Below, in pieces: positions 37,708-48,889 of a stretch of 64,000 bases of DNA. Source of the DNA: Nannocystis exedens (GTDB lineage: Bacteria; Myxococcota_A; Polyangia; Nannocystales; Nannocystaceae); the NCBI RefSeq assembly GCF_002343915.1, contig NZ_NETK01000002.1, positions 186,001-250,000 on the forward strand. Direction: 5' to 3'. The notes under the pieces are model-generated. The model worked only from the letters and a program-made list of their open reading frames with translations. It was not told the origin of the DNA and ran no database searches. A program made the translations under genes and the position numbers. The first letter of the stretch is position 1. Each line of letters begins with the position of its first letter.

Positions 37708-40101
37708 GTGGAGGGCGCCGCGAGGCCGGGTCGTCGCTCGTCGCCCGGGGGCGAGGCCGTCGGCTCGGGAGGAACGGCCGAGGCGTCGCTGCGCACGACC
37801 CTCGATGTCCAGGGGGCGGGCGGCGCTGGGCTGCCCCGGCGAACATGGTGGAAGAGGCATGTCCTCGGGGGCATGTTTTTGCTGACATGCCTCTTCGGAC
37901 CTGGCTGTGAGGCCATCAAGCCCGAGGCGGCCCCGGCGCCGGCGAGCGCGCCGCGGCCGGCCGCGCCGGCGCCGGTGGCCCGGATCGTCACGGCCGACCT
38001 GTGGCAGGACCTGATCGCGCAGCGGCCGGGGGCGCTGACGCTGGTCGACGGGCGGCTCGTGGTCGAGCTCGGGCGGGTGCAGGCGCGGGCCAACCTCGAC
38101 CTCGGGACCGGGGCGGCGATCCGGCTCGGCGAGGAGTTCGGCGAGGAGCGGGGGGCGCTGGTGTTCGGCGCCGGCGGGACGCTGACGCTGCCGCTCGACG
38201 GCGAGCTGGCGCCGAAGCTGCACCCCGACAGCGACGGGCAGCCGGGGCTGGCGATGGCGGTGACGCTGCGGGCGATGGTGCCGGGGCAGGCGGTCACGGC
38301 GCTGTGGAACGAGCAGCCGCTGGCGCACCTGTCGATCGGGGAGGAGTGGGAGCGGCGCACGTTCTCGCTGCCGGCGGCGCTGGTGCGCGCGGGCGAGAAC
38401 CGGCTGCGCCTGCACTTCTCGCGCCTGGGCCGCGGTGGGCAGCCGAGCGCGGCGATCGGCCGGGTCGAGGTCGGCCCGCGCGCGGCGATCGTGGCCGGAC
38501 CGGCAACGCAGCCGGGCGGCTACCGCGTGCATGCGGGCGACGGCGACGAGGTCTCGCTCGACCTGGCTCAAGGGACATCTCTGGTGTTCTACGCCCTGGC
38601 GCCGCGGCGCGGGCGGCTGCGCGTCGAGGGCCGCGGGGAGGTGGCCGTGCTGGTCAGCACCGACGCCGAGCACCGCGAGGGCCGGCCGCCGGCGCTGCTG
38701 CTCGACGGGGCGCTCGGGCCGGCGGGCCGCGACCTCGACCTCTCGGGCTACGGCGGGCAGCCGCTGCGGATCGAGGTGCGCACGCCGGCGGGCGGGGAGG
38801 GGGCGACGCTGCGGGTGCTGCAGCTGGTCGCGGGCCGCTCGCGGCCGGTCGATCGCCGCGAACGCAAGCCGCGCGACCTGATCGTGGTGGCGGTCGAGGG
38901 CGCGCGCGCCGACGACCTGCTCGGGGTGCTGCTCGGCGGGCCGCGGTTCCCGGCGGTCGAGCGGCTGGCGGCCGAGTCGCTGGTGTTCGAGCGCGCCTAC
39001 GCGGTGTCGCCGTGGGCGGTGCCGACCCACGCGGCGCTGCTGTCGTCGGTGCCGCCGCCGGGCCACGCGACGGTGCGCGGGACGTTCGTCGCCGACGGCC
39101 AGGTGCTGCTGCCGGAGCTGCTCGATCGGGCAGGTTATTACGGGGTCGCGGTCGCGGCCAACGCCGACTTCAACGCCGAGCGCGGGCTGGTCCAGGGCCT
39201 CGACCACGTCCGCAACTTGACCCAAGGGACAGGTGCGGGGAAGGACGCGCGATCGGTGGTGCGCGCGGCGCTCGAGGCGATCACGGGCCGACCGGCGCCG
39301 CGCTTCGTGTACGCCGACGTGACCGATCCGCAGGCGCCCTACGATCCGCCGCGCGAGCACGTCGGCGGGCCGCCGCCGCCCGACGCGCCGCTGCCGCACC
39401 TGACGCACCTGTGGCTCGGACGGGTGCGCGCGGGCCGGGTGGTGGCCGAGCCGGCCCAGCGCGACTACGTGCGTCGGCTGTACCGCGGGGAGCTGCAGGT
39501 GGTCGACGCGGCGCTCGCCGACCTGCTGGCGGCGCTGGAGGAGCAGGGCGGGCTCGACGAGGCGGCGCTGGTCTTGGTCGGGCTGCACGGCGAGGAGTTC
39601 TTCGAGCACGGCGGGGCGCTGCACGGCTTCTCGCTGCACGAGGAGAGCCTGCGGGTGCCGCTCGTCATCCGCGCGCCGGCCCTGCTGGCCCCGGGGCGGG
39701 TGACGGCGCCGGTCGATCTGCTCGACCTGGCGCCGACGCTGGCCGACCTGCTGGGCCTGCCGTTCCCGCCGCAGTGGCAGGGCGACAGCCTGGTGCCGCT
39801 CATCGACGACCCGCAGCCGCCGCCCCGGCTGGTGACGGCCTACCTCGGGGACGGCGCCCGCGCGGCGGTCCTCGGCGACTACAAGCTCATCGTCGGCAGC
39901 GGCCGCGACGCGCAGCGCCTCTACGACCTGGCGGCCGATCCCGGGGAGACCCGCGACCTCGAGGACGACGGCGGGATCGCCCTTCGCCTGACCCGCACCG
40001 CCCTGGCGTGGGAGATGGCGGCCGAAGGGCGGTGGAAGCGGAGCCGCTGGGGGACCGGCGCGGACCTCCAGCCGGCCTTTGCGCTCGACCACGGGATGTA
40101 G
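37708..40101 (+). CDS. Sulfatase-fold lipoprotein with a degenerate active site
   Basis: Predicted 797 residues. An unusually long leader ends in LFGPGC (Cys67); its hydrophobic part (HVLGGMFLLTCLFGPG) is written with hairpin-family DNA. A beta-rich N-terminal domain (about 80-380) precedes a sulfatase/alkaline-phosphatase fold from about 385. Key residues look lost: the metal-binding Asp of the first motif is Glu (VEGARADDL, near 393); the nucleophile motif [CST]xP[ST] reads AVPTH (near 435); and DHGE reads LHGE (near 625). The downstream HG and SLHEESLRVPLVI motifs remain. It is thus probably a non-catalytic binding protein. The start uses the AGGAGGA site; GTG 37642 is the alternative. Confidence 0.8.
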   Translation: MEGAARPGRRSSPGGEAVGSGGTAEASLRTTLDVQGAGGAGLPRRTWWKRHVLGGMFLLTCLFGPGCEAIKPEAAPAPASAPRPAAPAPVARIVTADLWQDLIAQRPGALTLVDGRLVVELGRVQARANLDLGTGAAIRLGEEFGEERGALVFGAGGTLTLPLDGELAPKLHPDSDGQPGLAMAVTLRAMVPGQAVTALWNEQPLAHLSIGEEWERRTFSLPAALVRAGENRLRLHFSRLGRGGQPSAAIGRVEVGPRAAIVAGPATQPGGYRVHAGDGDEVSLDLAQGTSLVFYALAPRRGRLRVEGRGEVAVLVSTDAEHREGRPPALLLDGALGPAGRDLDLSGYGGQPLRIEVRTPAGGEGATLRVLQLVAGRSRPVDRRERKPRDLIVVAVEGARADDLLGVLLGGPRFPAVERLAAESLVFERAYAVSPWAVPTHAALLSSVPPPGHATVRGTFVADGQVLLPELLDRAGYYGVAVAANADFNAERGLVQGLDHVRNLTQGTGAGKDARSVVRAALEAITGRPAPRFVYADVTDPQAPYDPPREHVGGPPPPDAPLPHLTHLWLGRVRAGRVVAEPAQRDYVRRLYRGELQVVDAALADLLAALEEQGGLDEAALVLVGLHGEEFFEHGGALHGFSLHEESLRVPLVIRAPALLAPGRVTAPVDLLDLAPTLADLLGLPFPPQWQGDSLVPLIDDPQPPPRLVTAYLGDGARAAVLGDYKLIVGSGRDAQRLYDLAADPGETRDLEDDGGIALRLTRTALAWEMAAEGRWKRSRWGTGADLQPAFALDHGM
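37845..37910 (+). repeat. Hairpin-family DNA forming the signal peptide of the sulfatase-like protein
   Basis: CGAACATGG, GAGGCATGTCCTCGGGGGCATGT and GACATGCCTCTTCGGACCTGG follow each other. GCATGTCC/TCGGGGGCATG and ACATGCCTCTTCGGACCTGG are two imperfect hairpins, the second with a TTCG loop. Confidence 0.6.
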
Positions 40102-40113
40102 TAATCGCCGCGC

Positions 40114-41109
40114 ATGGCATCCGGCCCCGCCCTCCTCGAGTCGATCCCCAAACTCGTCGCCGCTCGTGACGCCGCGGCGCTCGTCGCCCTGCAGGACCAC
40201 GACGACAAACAGGTCCGCAAGGCCGCGCGCAAGGCGATCCACACGCTGCGCAGCAAGGGCGTGACCATCCCCGAGACCGACGCCCCGCGCGGCTGGTCCG
40301 CCGGCGACCTCAAGGACCTCCGCGGCGACCTCGCGGCCGTGGCCGTCATCGACACCGAGAGCACGCCGGGCCTGACCCGGGTGATGATCAGCGCCCCGCA
40401 GGAAGAGCGCAGCTACCTGTGGGTGGCGGCGATCAGCGGCCGCGACCAGATCGTCGACTTCGCGACCTACGTGCAGACCGACGGCCAGCGCGCGCGGATG
40501 ATCCGCGACTGGGACCGCGGCAGCGACCGCCGCGTGCCCGCCGATTGGGCGCGCGCCCGCATCCGCTGGGCCCGCGAGCAGACGCTGTCGTCCGGCTTCG
40601 CCGTGCCGCGCCAGCTCGACGACATGCTGGTCCACCTCGGCGAGGCGCCGGCGAGCCGCCCGACCAGCTTCCTCGACGGCGTGCTGCCCCCCGTCGACTT
40701 CGCGCCCGACAAGGACAACGTCATCATGGTCCTCGCCAACGCGCGCGTGAACGTGTGGCCGCCGGTGATCGACGTCGAGCCGATGATGCGCCGCGTCAAC
40801 GAGAAGCACCCCGAGCTCAACGAGCAGAGCCCCGAGGACGCCCGCTACGACGCGCTGCTCGCGGGCGCCCGCGGCGACGAGACGCTGCGCGCCGACCTCA
40901 AGGCCCAGGTCGCCAACCTGCTCGAGGACAGCGCGGTCACGCTGTGGCTGTCCGGCAACGACGTCGAGGCGGCCAAGGTCCGCGTGCTGGCGGCGGAGAT
41001 CCGCGCCGCCGCCGAGCCCGAGGCGCTGCCGTGGATCGGCCGCCTGCTCGGGTTCCAGATCGCCAGCACCTTCGCCTACCTGTCCCGCCAGCAGCAGCTC
41101 GGGCAGTGA
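40114..41109 (+). CDS. Unknown cytosolic protein upstream of rsmE
   Basis: Predicted 331 residues, with no signal peptide or TM helix. The N-terminus (ALLESIPKLVAARDAAALVALQDHDDKQVRKAARKAIHTLRSKG) reads like one or two HEAT-type helix pairs; the rest is a mixed alpha/beta domain (SAPQEERSYLWVAAISGRDQIVDFATYVQTDGQ) of unrecognised family. It follows the sulfatase-like gene by 12 bases and overlaps rsmE by GTGA, so it is part of the same operon. Codon usage and composition are those of its neighbours. No function can be assigned. Confidence 0.75.
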   Translation: MASGPALLESIPKLVAARDAAALVALQDHDDKQVRKAARKAIHTLRSKGVTIPETDAPRGWSAGDLKDLRGDLAAVAVIDTESTPGLTRVMISAPQEERSYLWVAAISGRDQIVDFATYVQTDGQRARMIRDWDRGSDRRVPADWARARIRWAREQTLSSGFAVPRQLDDMLVHLGEAPASRPTSFLDGVLPPVDFAPDKDNVIMVLANARVNVWPPVIDVEPMMRRVNEKHPELNEQSPEDARYDALLAGARGDETLRADLKAQVANLLEDSAVTLWLSGNDVEAAKVRVLAAEIRAAAEPEALPWIGRLLGFQIASTFAYLSRQQQLGQ

Positions 41110-41828
41110 ATTTGATCCTGCTGCGCCCGGACGAGCTCGCGGCGGCCGAGGCGGGCTCGCATCGGGCTGTCCTTGCGGACAGGCGACTGCAGCACCTGCG
41201 CGAGGTCCTGCGCGCGCGCGCCGGCGACGAGGTCGGCGTCGGCGTCGAGGGCGGGGCGATCGGTCGCGCCACCGTCGTCGCCCTCGACGCCCACGCGGCC
41301 GAACTGCAGGTGCGCCTGTCCGAGCCGCCGCCGCCGGCCCTCGACGTCACGCTGGCGCTGGCGCTCCCGCGGCCGCCGACGCTGCGCAAGGTGCTGCAGC
41401 AGGCGACCGCGCTCGGGGTCAAGCGCTTCGCGCTGTTCCGGGCCGAGCGGGTCGAACGCAGCTACTTCTCGAGCCACGGGCTGCACGCGACGGCGATCGC
41501 GGAGGACCTCCGCCTCGGGCTCGAGCAGGCCCGCGACACGATCGTGCCGACGGTCGAGATCCACCCGGAGCACTTCGGCCGGTTCGTCCGCGAGCGCCTG
41601 CCGGCGCTGAGCGAAGGTCGCTCGCTGCTGGTGGCCCACCCCGGCGCGCCGACGCCGTGCCCGCGCGCGCCGATCGGCCCGGCGACGCTGATGGTGGGCC
41701 CCGAAGGCGGGTTCATCCCGGCCGAGGTGGCCGCGCTGGCCCAGGTGGCGCAGGCGATCGACCTCGGGCCGCGGATCTTGCGGGTCGAGACGGCGGTGGT
41801 GGCGCTGCTGGCCCGCCTGTCGCCGTGA
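41106..41828 (+). CDS. rsmE: 16S rRNA (uracil-1498-N3)-methyltransferase RsmE
   Basis: Predicted 240 residues from a GTG that overlaps the previous stop. It uses S-adenosylmethionine to methylate N3 of U1498 in 16S rRNA. The N-terminal PUA-like domain contains HLREVLRARAGDEVGVG; the SPOUT domain contains TLRKVLQQATALGVKRFALFRAERVERSY, the knot signature LMVGPEGGFIPAEV (about 195-208) and the C-terminal LGPRILRVETA. Length is typical. A CTGTCCTTGCGGACAGG hairpin copy lies in frame near 41170. It is the last gene of the 32.9-41.8 kb operon. Confidence 0.95.
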   Translation: MNLILLRPDELAAAEAGSHRAVLADRRLQHLREVLRARAGDEVGVGVEGGAIGRATVVALDAHAAELQVRLSEPPPPALDVTLALALPRPPTLRKVLQQATALGVKRFALFRAERVERSYFSSHGLHATAIAEDLRLGLEQARDTIVPTVEIHPEHFGRFVRERLPALSEGRSLLVAHPGAPTPCPRAPIGPATLMVGPEGGFIPAEVAALAQVAQAIDLGPRILRVETAVVALLARLSP

Positions 41829-41899
41829 GCCCGTCCGTCGTGTCGAGGTGCGCTGCTCGAGCGCGACGCCCTCGCTCGGCGAGCGCAGCCGCGTCGGCC

Positions 41900-41928
41900 T
41901 CGACACGCGCCGGGCGCCGGTCTAGCGT
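41900..41928 (+). promoter_or_regulatory. Promoter for the phosphatase-superfamily gene at 41938
   Basis: TCGACA (41900-41905), 17-base spacer, TAGCGT (41923-41928); GTG 41938 is 9 bases downstream, implying a leaderless or near-leaderless mRNA. Confidence 0.6.
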
Positions 41929-41937
41929 GCCGGGCGG

Positions 41938-43413
41938 GTGACCGCTCTCCGCACAAGCCCCGGGGCGCGCTGGCTGCTCGGCGCGGCCGCGCTGGCGACC
42001 CTGGCGCTCGGCGCCAACCCGGCGCGCAAGGCGTTCGTGCGCGCGCTCGTCGGGCGCGACGGACAGGTCCCGATGGACATGTTCCTCGGGACATCCTCGG
42101 GGCCCGGCCTGGCACCCGCGGCGCGCGTGCGGGTGGTGCTGCTCGACGGCCTCGGGGCGGCGGCCGCGAGCGAGCTGCCGGCGCTGTCGGCGGTGTGCGC
42201 GGCGGGGCAGGAGCTGCGGATCGACGTCGGCTTCCCGACGGTCTCGCTGCCGGTGCAGGCGGCGCTGTGGACCGGAAGGACGCAGCAGCAGTCGGGCCTG
42301 CAGTACCGCGCGACCCAGCTCGAGGCGCCGCCGGCCGGCGCGACCCCGGCGCAGGTGCCGGACAGCGTCGCGCTGGCCGAGTCACACCCCGAGATCGTGC
42401 GCTCGTTCGGGTTCGCGAGCGCGCGCCCCGATCCGTCGCGCGACCCCGGGGACCCGGAGGCGTGGCGCGCCGAGTTCCCCGAGCACGCGGTCGCGGCGGT
42501 CGCGTCCGCGTCGCGGCTCGTGCACGTACACGTGCTGCGCGTCGACGAGGCCGGCCACGCCGCGGGCGCGGCCTCGCCGGCCTACGCCGAGGCGGTCCGC
42601 GGCGCCGACGAATTGCTCGCTCGCCTGCGCGCGGCGGGGCCGGCCGACGCGCTGTGGATCGTGCTCGCGGACCACGGGCACCGCCCCGCGGGCGGACACG
42701 GGGGCGAGGAGCCGGAGATCCGGATCGTCCGTGGCTGCGTCGCCGGGCCAGGGATCGCGCCGTCGCCGACGATCGCGACGATCCACCTCGTCGACCTCGC
42801 GCGGGCCCTCGCGGACGCCTTGGGGGCCGAGCTCCCCAGCGACGCCCGCGGGCGACCGTGGACGGACGCGCTCGCCGATCCGGCCCCGGGCGCGACCCTG
42901 CCGCGTCCGGGAGCATTGCGCCTGGCCGTCGCGGGTCTGCTGGCGGCGCTCGGGCTCGCGTGGGGTGTGCGATCGGACAGGTCGTGCGCGTGGTGGCGAC
43001 GCGTGCCCTGGGCGTTGCTGCTGGCGCTCGTGGGCCTCGCAGTGATGCACGGGTGGCCGTCGCTCTCGGACCCCCCGGTGTTCGCGCCGCGCGGCCTCCA
43101 GCTGTGGCTCGCGTGCCTGCCCGCGGCCGCGCTGGCGCTGGGGCTCGGGCTCGCCGGGCAGGCGCCGCAGGCCCAGCTCGCGCCGGCGCTCGGGCTCCTG
43201 GCCGCCGCGCTGGTGCTGTGCCGGGCGCCGGAGGTGTGGCTGCTCCCGGGCCTCGGCCTCGGCGAGCCCGGCCCGCCGCTCATGCCGCGCTGGAGCGCCA
43301 CCGTCAGCGTGCTGTTCGTGGTGGTCCGCAGCCTCGCCGAGGGCGTGGCGCTGGCGTGGCTCCTGCGGCCGCTGCTGAGGCGGGCGCGCTCGCGGATGCG
43401 GGCTGGTGCATGA
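41938..43413 (+). CDS. Alkaline-phosphatase-superfamily membrane protein
   Basis: Predicted 491 residues from GTG. An N-terminal TM helix (about 11-26) is followed by a phosphodiesterase/phosphoethanolamine-transferase-like domain: metal Asp in VLLDGLG (D70), nucleophile segment FPTVSLPVQAALWTG (S103 where nucleotide pyrophosphatases have Thr), DEAGH near 205, and DHGH near 245 plus a further His in GGHGGEE. The active site therefore looks complete, with Ser as nucleophile. The C-terminal 170 residues hold five TM helices (e.g. VPWALLLALVGLAVMHG, LWLACLPAAALALGLGLAG). It probably acts outside the cytoplasmic membrane on a phospho- or sulfo-ester of an envelope polymer; the substrate is unknown. 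Confidence 0.75.
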   Translation: MTALRTSPGARWLLGAAALATLALGANPARKAFVRALVGRDGQVPMDMFLGTSSGPGLAPAARVRVVLLDGLGAAAASELPALSAVCAAGQELRIDVGFPTVSLPVQAALWTGRTQQQSGLQYRATQLEAPPAGATPAQVPDSVALAESHPEIVRSFGFASARPDPSRDPGDPEAWRAEFPEHAVAAVASASRLVHVHVLRVDEAGHAAGAASPAYAEAVRGADELLARLRAAGPADALWIVLADHGHRPAGGHGGEEPEIRIVRGCVAGPGIAPSPTIATIHLVDLARALADALGAELPSDARGRPWTDALADPAPGATLPRPGALRLAVAGLLAALGLAWGVRSDRSCAWWRRVPWALLLALVGLAVMHGWPSLSDPPVFAPRGLQLWLACLPAAALALGLGLAGQAPQAQLAPALGLLAAALVLCRAPEVWLLPGLGLGEPGPPLMPRWSATVSVLFVVVRSLAEGVALAWLLRPLLRRARSRMRAGA

Positions 43414-43556
43414 CTCGGCCTGTGTGGCCAGCAGGGCCGTGTTTTGGGCCCCCGTCGCCGCAAGTGCGCCGGCGCGATCGTGCTTGACGCTCCTGGCGCG
43501 GTTTGGGATTGCTTCTGTGGCGGGCGACAGGCGTCGCGCGCGGAGGTACGACGGCG

Positions 43557-44327
43557 ATGCTTATCGATCGTGGCTTGCGAGGGGTGCTGTTCGGCGGGCT
43601 TCTCGTTGCGACCGCCGGCTGCGGCGACGACGACAACCAGACCAGCGGGTTCTCCGGCTTCGTCACCAACGTGACGGGAGCGACGAATCCGAACACCACG
43701 CCCGGCACGACGCCCGGCACCACGCCGGGCACCAGCGAGACCACCAACGACCCGTCGGGTGACCCCGGGACGAGCACGGAGCCGGTCGACCCGAGCACCG
43801 GCGTCGAACCGACCTCGACCAGCGCGCCGCCGACGTCCACCTCCGAGCCGCCGCAGACGGCGACGTCGGAGCCGAACACGACCGACGAGACGACCTCGAG
43901 CTCGTCGTCGAGCTCGAGCTCGAGCTCGTCATCGAGCTCGACCACCGACGACACCAGCTCGTCGTCGAGCTCGAGCACGACGATGATGATGACGACCGAC
44001 CCGCCGCCGACGAAAGATCCGCAGCCGGCCACGGGCCTCTACTCGAACTGCTTCCCGAGCGAGATGTGCCCCGGCCTCAACGGCGGCGGTTGCCTCAGCC
44101 TGCAGGACGCCGACATGGTCGCATTCGACGGCTTCTGCACGATCCTCTGCCAGAGCGAGGCGCAGTGCCAGCCGAAGCCGAACAGCCCGGCGATCACGCG
44201 CTGCCTCGACATCGACGCGATGCAGAAGGCGTGCTTCCTCGAGTGCGTGACCGACGCCGACTGCCCGACCGGCATGGCGTGCGAGCTGGTGGCGCTGCCC
44301 AACGGCGACGGCAGCTACTGCTGGTGA
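43557..44327 (+). CDS. Ser/Thr-rich linker, Cys-rich lipoprotein
   Basis: Predicted 256 residues. The signal peptide ends VATAGC (Cys22). A long Thr/Pro/Ser linker includes two poly-Ser runs (about 115-147) and MMM; the C-terminal 80 residues form a Cys-rich module with eight or more Cys (NCFPSEMCPGLNGGGCLS...FCTILCQSEAQC...CFLECVTDADCPTGMACE). Design resembles the array at 0.4-7.2 kb but without the beta-helix. GGAGG 10 bases before the ATG supports the start. It is probably a surface lipoprotein with a disulfide-bonded head; its ligand is unknown. Confidence 0.8.
   Translation: MLIDRGLRGVLFGGLLVATAGCGDDDNQTSGFSGFVTNVTGATNPNTTPGTTPGTTPGTSETTNDPSGDPGTSTEPVDPSTGVEPTSTSAPPTSTSEPPQTATSEPNTTDETTSSSSSSSSSSSSSSSTTDDTSSSSSSSTTMMMTTDPPPTKDPQPATGLYSNCFPSEMCPGLNGGGCLSLQDADMVAFDGFCTILCQSEAQCQPKPNSPAITRCLDIDAMQKACFLECVTDADCPTGMACELVALPNGDGSYCW
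43894..43980 (+). repeat. GAGCTC/TCG microsatellite encoding poly-Ser
   Basis: Alternating TCGAGC, TCGTCG and TCGAGCTC units with one interruption (ACCACCGACGACACC). The units are 3 or 6 bases, so slippage changes the Ser-run length without shifting frame. Confidence 0.7.
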
Positions 44328-44331
44328 GCGT

Positions 44332-44346
44332 CGGACAGCCTGTCCG
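44332..44346. terminator. GGACAG-CTGTCC palindrome after the Ser-rich lipoprotein gene
   Basis: CGGACAG-C-CTGTCCG, a perfect 7-bp inverted repeat starting 5 bases after the stop. It is a member of the hairpin family and has no T-run; terminator function is a guess. Confidence 0.4.
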
Positions 44347-44625
44347 CCGGGGCGGCTTCACGCGCCGATCGATCGGAGTTGCGGGGCGCGCCGGCGCAGT
44401 CCCACCGCGAGGTGATGGGAGCTCTGCGAGGCGCGGGCGCGGTCTCACGCGCACGCCGATGGGCGCTCCGCGCCGCGTCGGCGCGCCTGGGCGAGGTGAT
44501 CGAGCTCCGCGACGGGCCAGCCGCGTGGCGGGGAGGGCAGCCGCCGGCGGGCGGAGCGGGCGGGTGAGGCCGCGCGGTGACATGACTCAAAAGCCAGGTT
44601 ACCGGCCTGCGCCGCGCCGCTCGGC
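44347..44625. other. Intergenic region, about 280 bases, no supported gene
   Basis: GC-rich. Several short open frames exist on both strands but none has a plausible composition. It ends in the promoter of the copper ATPase gene. Confidence 0.5.
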
Positions 44626-44631
44626 TATGCT
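44626..44631 (+). promoter_or_regulatory. Probable -10 box for the copper ATPase gene
   Basis: TATGCT ends 9 bases before GTG 44641. There is no matching -35 at 17 bases. A metal-responsive (MerR-type) promoter would have a longer spacer: TTACCG at 44599 lies 21 bases upstream, which is only a weak hint. Confidence 0.35.
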
Positions 44632-44640
44632 CCGGCCCGC

Positions 44641-46908
44641 GTGAACGCCCCCGTCAGCGCCGCCGCCGCGACCGAGTCGATCGACCTCGCGCTGACCGGG
44701 ATGCGCTGTGCCAACTGCGCGGGGACGATCGAGCGCGCGCTGGCGCGGGTGCCCGGGGTCGCGGCGGCGCAGGTCAACTTCGCCAGCGAGACCGCCTCGG
44801 TCGCGCTCACGAAGGCGGACCCGGCGACCCGCGGGGCGCTGGTCGCGGCGATCGAGGGCGCGGGCTTCGGGGTGATCGTCGGCGCCGACGCGACCGACCT
44901 GTCCGCAGAGACAGCCGCGCGGGCCGCTGAACTTCGGGCCAGCTGGCACCGCTTCCTCGTCGGCGCGGCGTGTACGGCCCCGCTGATGGCGGTCAGCATG
45001 GCGCGCGACTTCGGGGCGGTCGGCGACCGGCCGTGGCTGCCGTGGGCGATGCTGGCGCTGACGCTGCCGGTGCTGGCGTACACCGGCGGGCCGCACTTCC
45101 GTGGGGCCGCGCGGGCGCTGCGGGCCGGCCGGGCCAACATGGACGTGCTGGTCGCGCTCGGGGCCGGGGTGGCGTTCGCGGCCAGCGTGCCGGTGGTGCT
45201 CGCGCCCGCGGCCGGCCACCACCTGTACTTCGAGACAGCCGCGGCGATCGTCGCCCTGGTCGCGCTCGGCCGCCTGCTCGAGGCGCGCGCCCGCGGCCGC
45301 GCCGGCGAGGCGCTGCGCTCGCTGCTGGCCCTGCGGCCGCGGAGGGCTCGGGTGGTCCGCGACGACGTCGAGGTCGAGCTGCCGGCCGAGGCGGTCAAGG
45401 TCCGCGACGTCGTGGTGGTGCGCCCCGGCGAGGCGATCCCCGTCGACGGCCGCGTGATCGCGGGCGAGTCGGCGGTCGACGAGAGCGTGCTGACCGGCGA
45501 GAGCCTGCCGGTGGCCAAGGGCGTCGGCGACACGGTGGCCGGCGGGACGCTCAACGGGCCCGGGCTGCTGCGGCTGACGGCGACCCGCGTCGGCGCGGCC
45601 ACGGCGCTGTCGCAGATCGTCCGCCTGGTGCGCGCGGCCCAGGCCAGCAAGGCGCCGGTGCAGGCGCTGGTCGACCGGATCGCGGCGGTGTTCGTGCCGG
45701 TCGTGGTCGGGCTGGCGATCCTGACCTTCGGGACATGGCTCATGGTTTCATCGCACGGGGCCGCCCACGCGCTGATGCGGGCGGTCGCGGTGCTGGTGAT
45801 CGCGTGCCCGTGCGCGCTCGGGCTGGCGACGCCGACGGCGCTGGTGGTCGCCACCGGGGCGGCCGCGCGCCGCGGGCTGCTGTTCAAGCACAGCGCGGCG
45901 CTCGAAACGATGCGGGCGGTCCGCGTGGTGGTGTTCGACAAGACCGGGACGCTGACGCTCGGTCGCCCGGAGCTGCAGGCGATCGCGCCGGCGCCCGGGG
46001 TCGCCGAGGACGAGCTGCTGGCGCTCGCGGCCGCGGCGGAGCAGGGCAGCGAGCACCCGCTCGGCCGGGCGATCGTGGCGGCGGCGCGGGCCCGCGGGGC
46101 GCAACTGCCGGCGCCGGCCGGGGTGCGCGCGATCGGGGGGCGCGGCCTGCGAGCGCTGGTCGAGGGCGCGGAGGTGTGGATCGGGACGCAGGCCTGGCTC
46201 GAGTCGCAGGGCGTGGCGGTCGATGTGTCTGTCTCTTCGGACATGTCTGAAATGCCTGGCGACCGGGCGGGTCACACGCGGGTCCACGTGGCGCGCGACG
46301 GGCGGTACCTCGGGTCGATCGCGCTGGCCGACGCGCCGCGGCCGGAGGCGCGGGAGGTGGTGGCGGCGCTGCGCGGGCAGGGGCTGCGGGTGGCGCTGTT
46401 GACGGGCGACCGACGGGCGACGGGGCAGGCGATCGCGGCCGCGGTCGGCATCGACGCGGCGGACGTGTACGCGGAGGTGCTGCCGGCCGACAAGGCGGCG
46501 ACCGTGGCGGCGCTGCAACGCATGGGGCCGGTGGCGATGGTGGGCGACGGGGTCAACGACGCGCCGGCGCTGGTGCAGGCGGACGTCGGCGTGGCGATCG
46601 GCAGCGGGACCGACGTCGCGGTCGACGCCGCCGACGTGACGCTGCTGCGCAGCGACCTGCGCGGGCTGCTCGACGCGCTCACCATCGGCAGGGCGACGGT
46701 CCGCACGATCCGCCGCAACCTGTTCTGGGCCTCGGCCTACAACCTCGTGCTGATCCCGATCGCGGCCGGCGCGCTGTACCCGCTGAGCAGCCTGCCGGGT
46801 TGGTTACGCGCGCTCGATCCGGCGCTCGCGGCCGGGGCGATGGCGCTGTCGAGCGTGACCGTGGTGCTGAGCAGCCTGGCGCTGCGCCGGGTCGCGGCGA
46901 ACCGCTGA
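44641..46908 (+). CDS. copA: Heavy-metal P1B-type ATPase (copper exporter type)
   Basis: Predicted 755 residues. It pumps a soft metal, probably Cu+, out of the cytosol using ATP. One N-terminal HMA domain has GMRCANC (C23, C26). Actuator loop TGES, membrane CPC (about 389-391) in [16 protein letters not shown], phosphorylation DKTGTLT (about 433), SEHPLG and [12 protein letters not shown] (about 634). These fit the CopA/P1B-1 class; the last TM helices lack the easily read YN...MSxSS signature in full ([23 protein letters not shown]), which is nevertheless consistent. Metal specificity cannot be fixed from sequence alone. GTG start preceded by a -10 box. Confidence 0.92.
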   Translation: MNAPVSAAAATESIDLALTGMRCANCAGTIERALARVPGVAAAQVNFASETASVALTKADPATRGALVAAIEGAGFGVIVGADATDLSAETAARAAELRASWHRFLVGAACTAPLMAVSMARDFGAVGDRPWLPWAMLALTLPVLAYTGGPHFRGAARALRAGRANMDVLVALGAGVAFAASVPVVLAPAAGHHLYFETAAAIVALVALGRLLEARARGRAGEALRSLLALRPRRARVVRDDVEVELPAEAVKVRDVVVVRPGEAIPVDGRVIAGESAVDESVLTGESLPVAKGVGDTVAGGTLNGPGLLRLTATRVGAATALSQIVRLVRAAQASKAPVQALVDRIAAVFVPVVVGLAILTFGTWLMVSSHGAAHALMRAVAVLVIACPCALGLATPTALVVATGAAARRGLLFKHSAALETMRAVRVVVFDKTGTLTLGRPELQAIAPAPGVAEDELLALAAAAEQGSEHPLGRAIVAAARARGAQLPAPAGVRAIGGRGLRALVEGAEVWIGTQAWLESQGVAVDVSVSSDMSEMPGDRAGHTRVHVARDGRYLGSIALADAPRPEAREVVAALRGQGLRVALLTGDRRATGQAIAAAVGIDAADVYAEVLPADKAATVAALQRMGPVAMVGDGVNDAPALVQADVGVAIGSGTDVAVDAADVTLLRSDLRGLLDALTIGRATVRTIRRNLFWASAYNLVLIPIAAGALYPLSSLPGWLRALDPALAAGAMALSSVTVVLSSLALRRVAANR

Positions 46909-47235
46909 CGTCGTGGCCCCCACGCTGCCGGGCGAAGGCGCGAGCCGCCGTGCATCGTCGCGCCGGGCTCCGCGCAGGTCGACGCCAAGGGCGCGGTCGA
47001 GTGCGCAGCAGGGCGGCATCGAGCGCGGCTGCCGAGTTCGTCGGGGCAGGCGGCCGCGGGGGCGCAGCGTGCTGCGGCGAGCGCGGGCGGCCGAGCTCGC
47101 ACGGACAGCCCGCGGGGGCGCGGAACCCTGCGCGACCGCGGGGAACGAGGCTTCGGCGTGCCCGAGGAGGCTCGCAGCGTGCGGCTCCGGTGGCGACCGA
47201 TTCGGTGCGGGGGCGAATCGTGCTACGGATCGCGC
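46909..47235. other. Intergenic region, about 330 bases, no supported gene
   Basis: Very GC-rich; open frames are Arg/Ala-rich without start context. No hairpin-family copy, promoter or RNA gene recognised. The frame of the next gene extends into it but only as low-complexity residues. Confidence 0.45.
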
Positions 47236-48873
<1,638 letters not shown>

Positions 48874-48889
48874 ACGGCGGAGCTCGGCG

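Noticed and set aside
37708-40101. Annotation as an active sulfatase
   Set aside because: Three key positions (first Asp, nucleophile, Asp of DHGE) are altered, so only the fold is claimed.
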